DNA of 64,000 nt from Streptomyces sp. CB02261 (GTDB taxonomy: Bacteria; Actinomycetota; Actinomycetes; Streptomycetales; Streptomycetaceae), in assembly GCF_001905665.1 (NCBI RefSeq), contig NZ_LIVX01000009.1:62001-126000 (forward strand). Reading direction: 5' to 3'. The position numbers were made by a program, and so were the translations under genes. The notes under the pieces were generated by a model. The model was not told the origin of the DNA, made no database searches, and was given only the letters and a program-made list of their open reading frames with translations. This document shows positions 34,653 through 43,012 of this stretch, in pieces; the stretch's first letter is position 1; each line of letters begins with the position of its first letter.

Positions 34653-35405
34653 TCAGACGGCGAGACGGTGCCTGACCCACACGTTGGGCTCGACGTAGAC
34701 CGCGTAGCCACGCGCGGCCTCGCAGTGGACGGGGACGAGCGCGCCCTCGACCTCGACCGGGCCGTCGGTGTCGAAGGGGAGGCCGGTCCACTGCCGCCAC
34801 TGCCCGACGGATCCGGCGACGGTCATCGAGGCCGGTGCGACCGCCTCGATGACGCCGCCGGCGCGCACGTGGACGCGGAGCCACGGGTCGTGCGGCAGGC
34901 CGTCGGCCTCGCGGGTACGGAAGGCGTACTCGTGGATGGAGGCGTCGGCCTCCAGGTGCTTGCCGTTGGGGCGGACGGGCGCGACGAGCTCGGAGAAGCC
35001 GCGCGCGGTGACGTTGGCCCGCATGGCGGCCAGCATCCGGTGCGAGACGCCCTGGCCGAGGGCGGTCGTGTCGACCGTGATCTCGATGGCGCTGACGGTG
35101 TCGGCCTCGCGGCCGTGCTTCAGGTCGGAGAACGCCCAGAGCAGCACCTCGTCCCAGCCCCGGGCGGGCAGCTCGCGGCGGCCGTCCATGTCCAGGCGGA
35201 AGGGGACGCTGAAGCCCCGGGCGACGACCTTGCCGTCGGCGTCGGTGGCGACGAGGACGAACTCGGGGAGGTGGCGCACGATCTGCCCGATGTTCGCCCA
35301 GCCCACCGGGTCGTACATCATGAACTCGGGCCAGAGGTCACGCATGCCCCACATCGGCCCTTCCAGCTCGGGGCGTTCGGCGAGGGTCGATATGTTGAGG
35401 TCCAT
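34653..35405 (-). CDS. GNAT-like acetyltransferase family protein
   Basis: The protein has 250 residues. The order of elements is GNAT-like: a conserved N-terminal WPEFMMYDPVGWANIGQI, beta strands EFVLVATDADGKVVARGFSV, and SAIEITVDTTALGQGVSHRMLAAM, in which the LGQGVSHRML loop takes the place of the acetyl-CoA binding Q/RxxGxG/A. The C-terminal 80 residues (DPWLRVHVRAGG, EAVAPASMTVAGSVGQWRQW) form a second, possibly substrate-facing, half. It is cytosolic and its substrate is unknown. The ATG at 35405 lacks an obvious ribosome site, so it may be leaderless. A repeat cluster lies upstream. Confidence 0.75.
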   Translation of the reverse strand: MDLNISTLAERPELEGPMWGMRDLWPEFMMYDPVGWANIGQIVRHLPEFVLVATDADGKVVARGFSVPFRLDMDGRRELPARGWDEVLLWAFSDLKHGREADTVSAIEITVDTTALGQGVSHRMLAAMRANVTARGFSELVAPVRPNGKHLEADASIHEYAFRTREADGLPHDPWLRVHVRAGGVIEAVAPASMTVAGSVGQWRQWTGLPFDTDGPVEVEGALVPVHCEAARGYAVYVEPNVWVRHRLAV

Positions 35406-35460
35406 GGGGGCAGGGTAAAGATCGCTTCCGACCCGGCCAACCGGTTTTCCCGGCGAGGGC

Positions 35461-35632
35461 CCCCGCCACGGAAGGTCCTCCGTCCGCACGGCCCCGGCCA
35501 CGGAGGCTTCTTCTTCCGCACGGCCCCCGGCCACGGAAACCTCTTCGTCCACGCGGGCCCCGACCACGGCAGGTTCTCCGTCCGTGCGGGGCCCCGACGA
35601 CGTAACGTTCCTCCGCTACGGAAGCCTCTGCT
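35461..35632. repeat. Imperfect 31-34-bp tandem repeats reaching the HNH gene stop
   Basis: Five to six imperfect units begin near 35461, 35492, 35524, 35558, 35591 and 35612. The shared core is GGCCACGGAAG or a variant followed by CTCTTCGTCCGCACGG. The last copy carries CTACGGAAGCCTC, where CTA (35616-35618) is the complement of the HNH gene stop codon; the other copies have CCACGG at that place. The cluster fills the gap between the HNH gene and the downstream acetyltransferase-like gene. Confidence 0.8.
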
Positions 35633-36302
35633 GCGGGCAGGTCCTCAGGACCCGCTTCATCGCGTCCCGCTCCCCGGCCGTCACCCACACCCCGTACTTC
35701 TTCTTCACCGCGATCTGCCGGGCCACGTACGCGCAGCGGTACGCCTTGTTCGGCGGCAGCCAGGTCGCCGCGTCGCCGTCGGACTTGCGGCGGTTGGTGA
35801 CGGCGTCGACGGCGAGCAGGTTGAGCGGGTCGTTGGCGAAGCGGCGCCGGGTCCCCGCGTCCCACTTCCCCGCGCCCTTCTGCCAGGCGTCGGAGAGGGC
35901 GACGACATGGTCGATGTCGACCTTGCTGCGGCCGCGGACGTAGGTGACGGCGGTGCCGGTGTACGGGTCCTCGGCGAGGGTGCCGGAGGCGACCTTGCAG
36001 CGGCCGTCGGTGAAGCGGACGCCGGTGAGGTCGCGCTTGAGTATGTCGTCGCGGGTGCCGCAGCCGTTGCCGTCGACGTCGGCCCAGGCGCGGCCGAACT
36101 TCTCCCGCTCGTAACCGGTCTTCGGGGCCCGGCCCTTGACGGTGAGCGTGTCCACGGCGGCGAGGGCCGTGCCGCGGGCGGCGGGCTTCCCGCCGGCGCC
36201 GCCGCCGGCGCCCGGGGCGTCGGCCCCCGGCGTGCACGAGGTGGTGAGGAGCGCGGCGACGGCGAGTGCCGAGGCGGTCAGGGTCCTTCGGTACGTCAAC
36301 AC
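35616..36302 (-). CDS. Secreted HNH (DUF1524/GmrSD-type) nuclease-like lipoprotein
   Basis: The protein has 228 residues. A signal sequence (ASALAVAALLTTSC) with a lipobox-like Cys at about residue 23 implies export and probable lipid anchoring. The domain has VDIDHVVALSDAWQKGAG, then RRRFANDPLNLLAVDAVTNRRKSDGD and TWLPPN. This is the HNH pattern of DUF1524 (metal-binding D-H, Asn-Leu and a final N/K). The conserved CGTRDDILKRDL segment and Cys pairs fit an extracellular nuclease held by disulfides. It probably scavenges or degrades external DNA; this is inference. GTG 36302 is chosen because TTG ACG follows directly with the signal peptide. Confidence 0.85.
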   Translation of the reverse strand: MLTYRRTLTASALAVAALLTTSCTPGADAPGAGGGAGGKPAARGTALAAVDTLTVKGRAPKTGYEREKFGRAWADVDGNGCGTRDDILKRDLTGVRFTDGRCKVASGTLAEDPYTGTAVTYVRGRSKVDIDHVVALSDAWQKGAGKWDAGTRRRFANDPLNLLAVDAVTNRRKSDGDAATWLPPNKAYRCAYVARQIAVKKKYGVWVTAGERDAMKRVLRTCPQQRLP

Positions 36303-36355
36303 GCTGGAATCGTAGGCCGGACGGTCGCGGCCCGCCGCGTCCCTCCCGTGAACCC

Positions 36356-37237
36356 TCACACCTTGCCGATGCCGAGCGTGTTCTCGGCGGGCAGCAGGCC
36401 GGAGCCGATCGCGGCGAGCCAGGGGGTGCCGAGCAGGTCGGCGAGGCGGTTCGTGGCGTCCGGGCCGAGGGCGGTCCAGGGGGCGGCGGCCGCCTCGTCC
36501 GTGCGCCGTTCGACCTCCGCGCGCAGCGCCCGGCCGGTCTCGGTGGCCGTCCCGTCCGGGTGCAGGAGCCCCCGGGCGGCCAGCCGGTCGCGGGCGGCGG
36601 ACCATTCGGCGGGGCTCCAGCCACGGCTCTCGAAGACGGGTTCGGGTGCGGCGCCGATCGCCGCGAAGGACACGAGCGTCTCGACCGGGTCGAGGCCGGC
36701 GGCGGCGACGGCGGCGAGGTGTCCGTCGCCCCGGTGTTCGCGCAGGATCGTCGCGGCCTGCCAGAGGACGAGGTGCGGAGCCGTGGGCCAGGGCAGTCGG
36801 GCGTTGGCCTCGGCGAGCGGGCGGGCCCCCGGGCCGGACGGGCCGGAGGGCACGGCGGTTTCGGCGGCGCGCCGGGCGAGGGCGGCGGCCTCGGCGAGGT
36901 CGGGTCCGGTGACGGTGTCGTCGCCCAGGACGGCCCGGTAGGTGCGGTCGACGGCACGGAGCCGGGCGGCGAGGACCTCGGCCGGGTCGGCGGTGTCCCA
37001 GACGGCGGGGACGTACCGGGCGACCATGGCGGGGCTGAAGCTGTGGAAGGCGGAGGTCACCCGGTCGCGGCCGGGGGTGCCGAGGGGCGCGGCGCGCCAG
37101 GCGAAGTAGCTGGGCCAGCGCTCCCCGGTGTCGTAGCCGAGGGCGGCGGCCTCGTCGAAGGCCTCGGGGGCGTAGTAGAGCAGGGCGTGCAGGGGTTCGA
37201 GCAGGTGCCACATCTGACGTACGCGTCCGGATTCCAC
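36356..37237 (-). CDS. SCO6745-family protein
   Basis: The protein has 293 residues. It has the family signature: LLEPLHALLYYAPEAFDEAAALGY, a WPSYFAWRAAPLG motif, TSAFHSFSPAMVARYVPAVWD, and a C-terminal winged-helix-like half (GWSPAEWSAARDRLAARGLLHPDGT, then TEAGRALR-like). Related proteins are annotated as SalK-like or HTH_67-type; their biochemical role is not settled. It starts at GTG 37237 after AAGGGAG. It is divergent from a TetR regulator with two palindromic operators in the gap, so it is the likely regulated target. Confidence 0.82.
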   Translation of the reverse strand: MESGRVRQMWHLLEPLHALLYYAPEAFDEAAALGYDTGERWPSYFAWRAAPLGTPGRDRVTSAFHSFSPAMVARYVPAVWDTADPAEVLAARLRAVDRTYRAVLGDDTVTGPDLAEAAALARRAAETAVPSGPSGPGARPLAEANARLPWPTAPHLVLWQAATILREHRGDGHLAAVAAAGLDPVETLVSFAAIGAAPEPVFESRGWSPAEWSAARDRLAARGLLHPDGTATETGRALRAEVERRTDEAAAAPWTALGPDATNRLADLLGTPWLAAIGSGLLPAENTLGIGKV

Positions 37238-37255
37238 GACGTGCTCCCTTCACCG

Positions 37256-37313
37256 CATCTTGTCACTGACAAGATGGTGCGCCGACGCGCCCGAACTTGT
37301 CAATGACTAGATG
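37256..37313. promoter_or_regulatory. Two TetR operators between divergent genes
   Basis: A perfect 21-bp palindrome lies at 37256-37276: CATCTTGTCA-C-TGACAAGATG. A second, imperfect copy with the core CTTGTCA-A-TGACTAG lies at 37296-37310. Centres are 37 bp apart, between the SCO6745-type gene and the TetR gene, and the second site ends 18-20 bp before the TetR start. This is a textbook autoregulated divergent operator. Confidence 0.85.
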
Positions 37314-37330
37314 AGGGATACGCTGCTGCC

Positions 37331-37912
37331 ATGACGAGCCGGAGCACCTACCACCACGGCGACCTGCGGCAGGCCGTCCTCGCCGCCGCCCTCGACGTCA
37401 TCGCCGCCGACGGCCCCGGGGCACTGAGCCTGCGCGACCTCGCGCGCCGCGCGGGCGTCTCCCACGCCGCGCCCGCCCACCACTTCAAGGACCGCACCGG
37501 CCTCCTCACGGCCGTCGCCGCCCAGGGGTACGAGCTCCTGGCCGAGGCCCTGGCCGCCGCGCCCGACCTGCGGGAACGCGGAGTGCGCTACGTCCGCTTC
37601 GCGGTCGAGCACCCCGCCCACTTCCAGGTCATGTTCCAGCCGGACCTGCTGCGCGCCGACGACCCGGACCTCCTCGCCGCCAGGGAACGCGCCTCCGCCG
37701 GCCTGCGCTCGGGCATCGCCGAACTCCGCGACGTCCCCGACGCCCGCACGGCGGGCGTCGCCGCCTGGTCGCTCGCCCACGGCTTCGCGACCCTGCTCCT
37801 CACCCACAACGTCCGGGACGCGGTGGGCGACCGGGACCCCGAGGAGTACTTCCGCGACCTCGCCGGCCTGCTCTTCACCGGCCAACTCCCCCCAGGAGAC
37901 GGCGAGAAGTGA
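37331..37912 (+). CDS. TetR/AcrR-family transcriptional regulator
   Basis: The protein has 193 residues. The N-terminal helix-turn-helix is clear: YHHGDLRQAVLAAALDVIA, then LSLRDLARRAGVSHAAPAHHF and KDRTGLLTAVA. The C-terminal domain has YVRFAVEHPAHFQVMFQP and a hydrophobic ligand-binding core (VAAWSLAHGFATLLLTHNV), typical of TetR_C_33-type regulators. It probably represses itself and the divergent SCO6745-type gene through the two CTTGTCA palindromes, and is released by an unknown ligand. Confidence 0.92.
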   Translation: MTSRSTYHHGDLRQAVLAAALDVIAADGPGALSLRDLARRAGVSHAAPAHHFKDRTGLLTAVAAQGYELLAEALAAAPDLRERGVRYVRFAVEHPAHFQVMFQPDLLRADDPDLLAARERASAGLRSGIAELRDVPDARTAGVAAWSLAHGFATLLLTHNVRDAVGDRDPEEYFRDLAGLLFTGQLPPGDGEK

Positions 37913-37969
37913 GCGGCACCCGGCCCGACGTCCGGGAATAGCAGGCGTCAGCCCGTAATTGACGCAAGC

Positions 37970-39229
37970 ATGCAATCTACGAACACCCTGCGCCGCGCCG
38001 CCCTCGCCCTCGTCACCACCGCCGCCCTCGCCTTAGCACCGACCGCCCTCGCCGAGACCGGGCACCACGGCCCCGCCTGGCGGGCCGCCTGGGCCGCCTC
38101 GCCGCAGTCGCCGACCGCGCCCCTCGGCCCCAACTGGTCGCAGCAGGGCTTCGACAACCACACCGTCCGCCAGGTCGTCCGCGTCACCACCGGCGGCACC
38201 CGGGCCCGGATCGAGCTGACGAACCGTTACGGCTCCACCCCGCTGCGGATCACGGGAGCCACCGTCGCCCGCTCCGGAGAAGCCGGTGCGATCCGCCCCG
38301 GCTCCCTGCGCCACCTCCGCTTCGACGGCCGCCCCGCCGTCACGATCCCGGCCGGCGGCACCCTCCTCAGCGACCCCGCCAACCTCCCCGTCGAGGCCTT
38401 CGGATCGGTGACCGTCACCCTCTACCTGGCCGGCGAGACGGGCCCCGCCACCTTCCACCACTTCTCCTCGGCCACCAGTTACCGCGCCACCGGCGACCAC
38501 CGCGCCGACGTGACCGGCGGCGCCTTCACCGAGTCCAGCGCCTCCTGGTACTTCCTCTCGGGCGTCGAGGTCACCGGCGGCCGCGACACCGCACGGCGGA
38601 ACGGTGTCGTCACCTTCGGCGACTCCATCACCGACGGCGTCGGCTCCACCCAGGACACCGACCACCGCTACCCCGACGAGCTCGCCGAACGCCTGGCCGC
38701 CGCCGGCCGCCCCCGCGCCGTCCTCAACCACGGCATCGCCGGCAACCAGGTCGTCAACGACACCACCTGGGCGGGCGAGAAGGCCCTGACCCGCTTCCGG
38801 CAGGACGTCCTCACCGAACCCGGCGTGCGGACCGTCGTCGTCCTCGAAGGCATCAACGACATCGGCGGCAGCACCGTGGACTTCCCCGCCGCCGCCACCC
38901 CCGACGTCTCCGTCGAGCAGCTGATCGCGGGCCACCGCACCCTGATCCGCGAGGCCCACGCCAAGGGCCTCAAGGTCATCGGCGCGACCCTCACCCCGGT
39001 CAAGGGCTCCTTCTACGACACCCCGGCCAACGAGGTCAAGCGGGACGCCTTCAACGACTGGGTCCGCACCTCGGGCGCGTACGACGCGGTCGTCGACTTC
39101 GACCGCGCGGTGGCGGACCCGGCCGACCCGGACCGCATCCTCCCCGCGTACGACTCGGGCGACGGCCTCCACCCGAACGACGCCGGGTACACGGCGATGG
39201 CCAAGGCCCTGGACCTCGACGAGCTGTGA
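37970..39229 (+). CDS. Secreted SGNH/GDSL hydrolase with a TTA codon in its signal peptide
   Basis: The protein has 419 residues. A signal peptide (RRAALALVTTAALALAPTALA) is followed by an N-terminal beta-rich domain (VRQVVRVTTGGTRARIELTNRYG) and an SGNH esterase domain: GDSITDG near residue 217 (nucleophile Ser), GIAGNQVVND, EGINDIGG and DGLHPNDAG (Asp-His). It should hydrolyse esters of lipids or acylated polysaccharides outside the cell. Residue 22 is encoded by TTA (38033-38035), which in Streptomyces needs the bldA tRNA, so production may be tied to development. It is followed at once by a strong terminator. Confidence 0.92.
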   Translation: MQSTNTLRRAALALVTTAALALAPTALAETGHHGPAWRAAWAASPQSPTAPLGPNWSQQGFDNHTVRQVVRVTTGGTRARIELTNRYGSTPLRITGATVARSGEAGAIRPGSLRHLRFDGRPAVTIPAGGTLLSDPANLPVEAFGSVTVTLYLAGETGPATFHHFSSATSYRATGDHRADVTGGAFTESSASWYFLSGVEVTGGRDTARRNGVVTFGDSITDGVGSTQDTDHRYPDELAERLAAAGRPRAVLNHGIAGNQVVNDTTWAGEKALTRFRQDVLTEPGVRTVVVLEGINDIGGSTVDFPAAATPDVSVEQLIAGHRTLIREAHAKGLKVIGATLTPVKGSFYDTPANEVKRDAFNDWVRTSGAYDAVVDFDRAVADPADPDRILPAYDSGDGLHPNDAGYTAMAKALDLDEL

Positions 39230-39235
39230 CCGCCC

Positions 39236-39270
39236 GTCCCCCGGCCGGTTCCGTCGAACCGGCCGGGGAC
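39236..39270. terminator. Strong terminator between SGNH gene and mfd
   Basis: Arms GTCCCCCGGCCGGTTC (39236-39251) and GAACCGGCCGGGGAC (39256-39270) with loop CGTC form about 15 pairs. It starts 6 bp after the hydrolase stop and ends 4 bp before the convergent mfd stop, so it serves both. Confidence 0.85.
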
Positions 39271-39274
39271 GGCC

Positions 39275-42200
39275 TCAGGACCCGAGGATCGTCGTCAGGA
39301 ACTCGCCCGTCCACGCGAGGAGTTCGCGGCCCACCACCGGCTTGCCGCCGATCTTGCCCGTCGTCGGGCGCGGGACCAGGATCTGGTGGACCGCCGGCTT
39401 GATCACCGTGCGCGGGTGGAGCCGCTTCAGACGCAGCTCCTGCGACTCGCGCAACTCCACCGGCGCGAAGCGGATGTTGGGGCCCTGGAGGACGATCTCG
39501 CCCACCCCGCACGCACGGGCCAGCATGCGCAGGCCCGCCACCAGGAGCAGGTTCTCCACGGGCTCCGGCAGCTTGCCGTAGCGGTCGGTGAGCTCCTCCC
39601 GTACGGCCCTGATGTCCTCCTCCGAGTTCGCCGAGGCGATCGAACGGTACGCCTGGAGCCGCAGCCGCTCCCCCGGCGCGTAGTCGTGCGGCATGTGGGC
39701 GTCCACCGGAAGCTCGATCTTCACCTCCAGCGGGGCCTCCTCCTCCGCGCCGCCCTCCATCTGCGCCCGGTAGTCCGCGACCGCCTCGCCGACCATCCGC
39801 ACGTACAGGTCGAAACCGACGCCCGCGATGTGACCGGACTGCTCGCCGCCGAGCAGATTGCCCGCGCCCCGGATCTCCAGGTCCTTCATCGCCACGTACA
39901 TGCCCGCGCCCATCTCCGTGTGCTGGGCGATCGTCGCGAGCCGCTCGTGCGCGGTCTCCGTCAGCGGCTTCTCCGGCGGGTACAGGAAGTAGGCGTACCC
40001 CCGCTCCCGGCCACGGCCGACCCGGCCGCGCAGCTGGTGCAGCTGCGACAGACCGAAGTTGTCGCCGCGCTCCACGATCAGGGTGTTGGCGTTCGAGATG
40101 TCGATGCCGGACTCCACGATCGTCGTGGAGACGAGGACGTCGAACTTCTTCTCCCAGAAGTCGACCACGACCTGTTCGAGGGCCGACTCCGACATCTGGC
40201 CGTGCGCGGTCGCGATCCGCGCCTCGGGCACGATCTCCCGCAGCCTGGCCGCCGCCCGGTCGATCGAGTCGACCCGGTTGTGGATGTAGAAGACCTGGCC
40301 CTCGCGCAGCAGTTCACGCCGGATCGCGGCGCCGATCTGCTTCTCCTCGTACGGGCCCACGAAGGTGAGGACCGGGTGCCGCTCCTCCGGCGGGGTGGTG
40401 ATCGTCGACATCTCACGGATGCCGGTCACCGCCATCTCCAGGGTTCGGGGGATCGGGGTCGCCGACATGGTGAGGACGTCGACGTTGGCGCGGAGCTTCT
40501 TCAGCTGCTCCTTGTGCTCCACGCCGAAGCGCTGCTCCTCGTCGACGATGACCAGACCCAGGTCCTTGAACTTCGTCTCGGACGAGAAGAGACGGTGGGT
40601 GCCGATGACGATGTCGACCGAACCGTCCCGCAGCCCCTCCAGGGTCGCCTTGGACTCGGTCTCCGTCTGGAAGCGGGACAGGGCCCGGACCTTCACCGGG
40701 AACTGCGAGTAACGCTCGCCGAACGTGCCGAAGTGCTGCTGCACGAGCAGCGTCGTCGGGACGAGCACCGCGACCTGCTTGCCGTCCTGGACCGCCTTGA
40801 AGGCCGCCCGCACCGCGATCTCCGTCTTGCCGTACCCGACGTCGCCGCAGATCAGCCGGTCCATCGGGACCGTCTTCTCCATGTCCTCCTTCACCTCGGC
40901 GATGGTGGACAGCTGGTCGGGGGTCTCCGCGTACGGGAAGGCGTCCTCCAGCTCCCGCTGCCACGGGGTGTCGGGACCGAAGGCGTGACCCGGCGCCGCC
41001 ATCCGGGCGCTGTACAGCTTGATCAGGTCGGCCGCGATCTCCTTGACCGCCTTCTTCGCGCGCGCCTTCGTCTTCGTCCAGTCCGCGCCGCCGAGCCGGT
41101 GCAGGGTCGGCGCCTCGCCGCCCACGTACTTGGTGACCTGCTCCAGCTGGTCCGTCGGGATGTACAGCCGGTCGCCGGGCTGGCCGCGCTTCGCGGGGGC
41201 GTACTCCACCAGGAGGTACTCGCGGGTCGCGCCCTGCACGGTCCGCTGGACCATCTCCACGTACCGGCCGACACCGTGCTGCTCGTGCACGATGTAGTCC
41301 CCGACCTCAAGGGTCAGCGGGTCGATCGTCTTCCGGCGCTTCGCCGGCATCCGCTGGCCGTCCTTGCCGGCCGCCTTCTGGCCGGACAGGTCGGTCTCGG
41401 TGAGGACGGCCAGCTTGAGCGCCGCGTCCACGAAGCCGTAGTCGATGGAGCCGCAGGCCACGTGGACGACGGCCGGGGCGATCTCCGTCAGGTCCCCGGC
41501 GAGCCGGGCCGCGATGCCCTCGCCGCCCAGGACCTCGACCGTACGCGCCGCCGGACCGTGGGCCTCCGTCACGTACACCGTGCGCCAGCCGTCGGCCAGC
41601 CACCCCTTGGTGTCGGCGAGCGCCCGCGCGGTGTCGCCCCGGTACGACTCCGGGGCGTGCATGCCGAGCGTCAGGGTGTCCCCGTCGGCGTCACCGGCGT
41701 CCGCCGCGAACGGCGACACCGACCACCACGCCATGCCCAGTTCGCGCGCCCGGTCCCGTACGTCCGCGATCCCCCACAGCGAGGCCGCGCCGACGTCGAT
41801 CGGGGCGACGCCGCCGCCGGCGGTCGCCGCCCACGAGGCCTGGAGGAACTCCTGGCTGGTGGCGACCAGGTCCGAGGCCCGCGTCCGCACCCGCTCCGGG
41901 TCGCAGACGACGGCCATGGACCCCTTGGGCAGGACGTCGAGCAGCAGCTCCATGTCGTCGACCAGGACCGGCGCCAGGGACTCCATGCCCTCGACCGCGA
42001 TGCCCTCGGCGATCTTGTCGAGCAGCTCGCCCAGCTCGGGGTGCTCCTCGGCGAGCACCCGCGCCCGCTCCCGTACGTCCGCCGTCAGGAGCAGCTCGCG
42101 GCAGGGCGGCGCCCACAGCCCGTGCTCCGCGACCTCCAGGGACCGCTGGTCGGCGACCTTGAAGTAACGGATCTCCTCGACGTCGTCGCCCCAGAACTCG

Positions 42201-42808
42201 ATCCGGAGCGGGTGCTCCTCGGTCGGCGGGAAGACGTCCAGGATGCCGCCGCGCACGGCGAACTCGCCGCGCTTCTCGACCAGCTCCACCCGGGAGTACG
42301 CCGCCGCCGCAAGGCCCTCCACGATGTCGTTCAGGTCCGCCGTCTGCCCGCTGCGCAGGCTCACCGGCTCCAGGTCCCCGAGGCCCTTGACCTGCGGCTG
42401 GAGTACGGAGCGGATGGGCGCGACGACCACGTCGACGGGGCCCGCGGCCGGGTCGTCGTCCCTCGGGTGGGCGAGGCGGCGCAGCACGGCGAGGCGTCGG
42501 CCGACGGTGTCGGAGCGGGGCGAGAGGCGCTCGTGCGGCAGGGTCTCCCAGGAGGGGTACTCGACGACCCGGTCCGGGTCGAGCAGCGACCGCAGCGCGG
42601 CGGCGAGGTCCTCGGCCTCCCGGCCGGTCGCCGTCACCGCGAGCACCGGGCGCCCCGAGTCCCGGGCGAGCGCGGCGATGGCGAAGGGCCGTGCGGCGGC
42701 CGGCCCGACCAGGTCCACGTGCGGACGGTTGCCGTCGGCGGCGGCCTTCACCGCCTCGGCGAGGGCAGCATCCTTGACGACGACATCAAGCAGGCCGTGC
42801 AGGCTCAT
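39275..42808 (-). CDS. mfd: Transcription-repair coupling factor Mfd
   Basis: The protein has 1177 residues, full length for the family. Order: UvrB-like N-terminal modules (PHVDLVGPAAARPFAIAAL, YPSWETLPHERLSP, GGILDVFPPTEEHPLRIEFWG), the RNA-polymerase-interacting CarD-like domain (LEVGDYIVHEQHGVGRYVEM, about 500-570), SF2 translocase with GDVGYGKTE near 651 and DEEQ near 755, helicase lobe 2 (VSTTIVESGIDISNANTLIVER, in two blocks, then QLRGRVGRGRERGYAYF), and the C-terminal TRCF domain. It displaces stalled RNA polymerase at lesions and recruits UvrA. ATG 42808 has GGATGG upstream. It is a monocistronic core gene with hairpins on both sides. Confidence 0.98.
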   Translation of the reverse strand: MSLHGLLDVVVKDAALAEAVKAAADGNRPHVDLVGPAAARPFAIAALARDSGRPVLAVTATGREAEDLAAALRSLLDPDRVVEYPSWETLPHERLSPRSDTVGRRLAVLRRLAHPRDDDPAAGPVDVVVAPIRSVLQPQVKGLGDLEPVSLRSGQTADLNDIVEGLAAAAYSRVELVEKRGEFAVRGGILDVFPPTEEHPLRIEFWGDDVEEIRYFKVADQRSLEVAEHGLWAPPCRELLLTADVRERARVLAEEHPELGELLDKIAEGIAVEGMESLAPVLVDDMELLLDVLPKGSMAVVCDPERVRTRASDLVATSQEFLQASWAATAGGGVAPIDVGAASLWGIADVRDRARELGMAWWSVSPFAADAGDADGDTLTLGMHAPESYRGDTARALADTKGWLADGWRTVYVTEAHGPAARTVEVLGGEGIAARLAGDLTEIAPAVVHVACGSIDYGFVDAALKLAVLTETDLSGQKAAGKDGQRMPAKRRKTIDPLTLEVGDYIVHEQHGVGRYVEMVQRTVQGATREYLLVEYAPAKRGQPGDRLYIPTDQLEQVTKYVGGEAPTLHRLGGADWTKTKARAKKAVKEIAADLIKLYSARMAAPGHAFGPDTPWQRELEDAFPYAETPDQLSTIAEVKEDMEKTVPMDRLICGDVGYGKTEIAVRAAFKAVQDGKQVAVLVPTTLLVQQHFGTFGERYSQFPVKVRALSRFQTETESKATLEGLRDGSVDIVIGTHRLFSSETKFKDLGLVIVDEEQRFGVEHKEQLKKLRANVDVLTMSATPIPRTLEMAVTGIREMSTITTPPEERHPVLTFVGPYEEKQIGAAIRRELLREGQVFYIHNRVDSIDRAAARLREIVPEARIATAHGQMSESALEQVVVDFWEKKFDVLVSTTIVESGIDISNANTLIVERGDNFGLSQLHQLRGRVGRGRERGYAYFLYPPEKPLTETAHERLATIAQHTEMGAGMYVAMKDLEIRGAGNLLGGEQSGHIAGVGFDLYVRMVGEAVADYRAQMEGGAEEEAPLEVKIELPVDAHMPHDYAPGERLRLQAYRSIASANSEEDIRAVREELTDRYGKLPEPVENLLLVAGLRMLARACGVGEIVLQGPNIRFAPVELRESQELRLKRLHPRTVIKPAVHQILVPRPTTGKIGGKPVVGRELLAWTGEFLTTILGS

Positions 42809-42967
42809 GGACTTCCATCCCGGGTTCGTACGACGGGGGCGGGCAACGCGAACAGCCCGACACGTCATACGGGCCGGGGTGCTCCCGGACGCGCGGGGCC
42901 CGGGCACCCCCAGCCTACGACGCCCGACCGACACCCGCCCCCGAACCCGCCCGCGCCGGACGCGACG

Positions 42968-42997
42968 GAGTGCCGCCCCCCGTGGGGGGCGGCACTC
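42968..42997. terminator. Terminator after the ABC permease gene
   Basis: GAGTGCCGCCCCCC (42968-42981) and GGGGGGCGGCACTC (42984-42997) form a perfect 14-base inverted repeat around GT. It starts 15 bp after the permease stop on the minus strand and insulates mfd downstream. Confidence 0.85.
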
Positions 42998-43012
42998 GAA
43001 GCGGCCGCGCCG

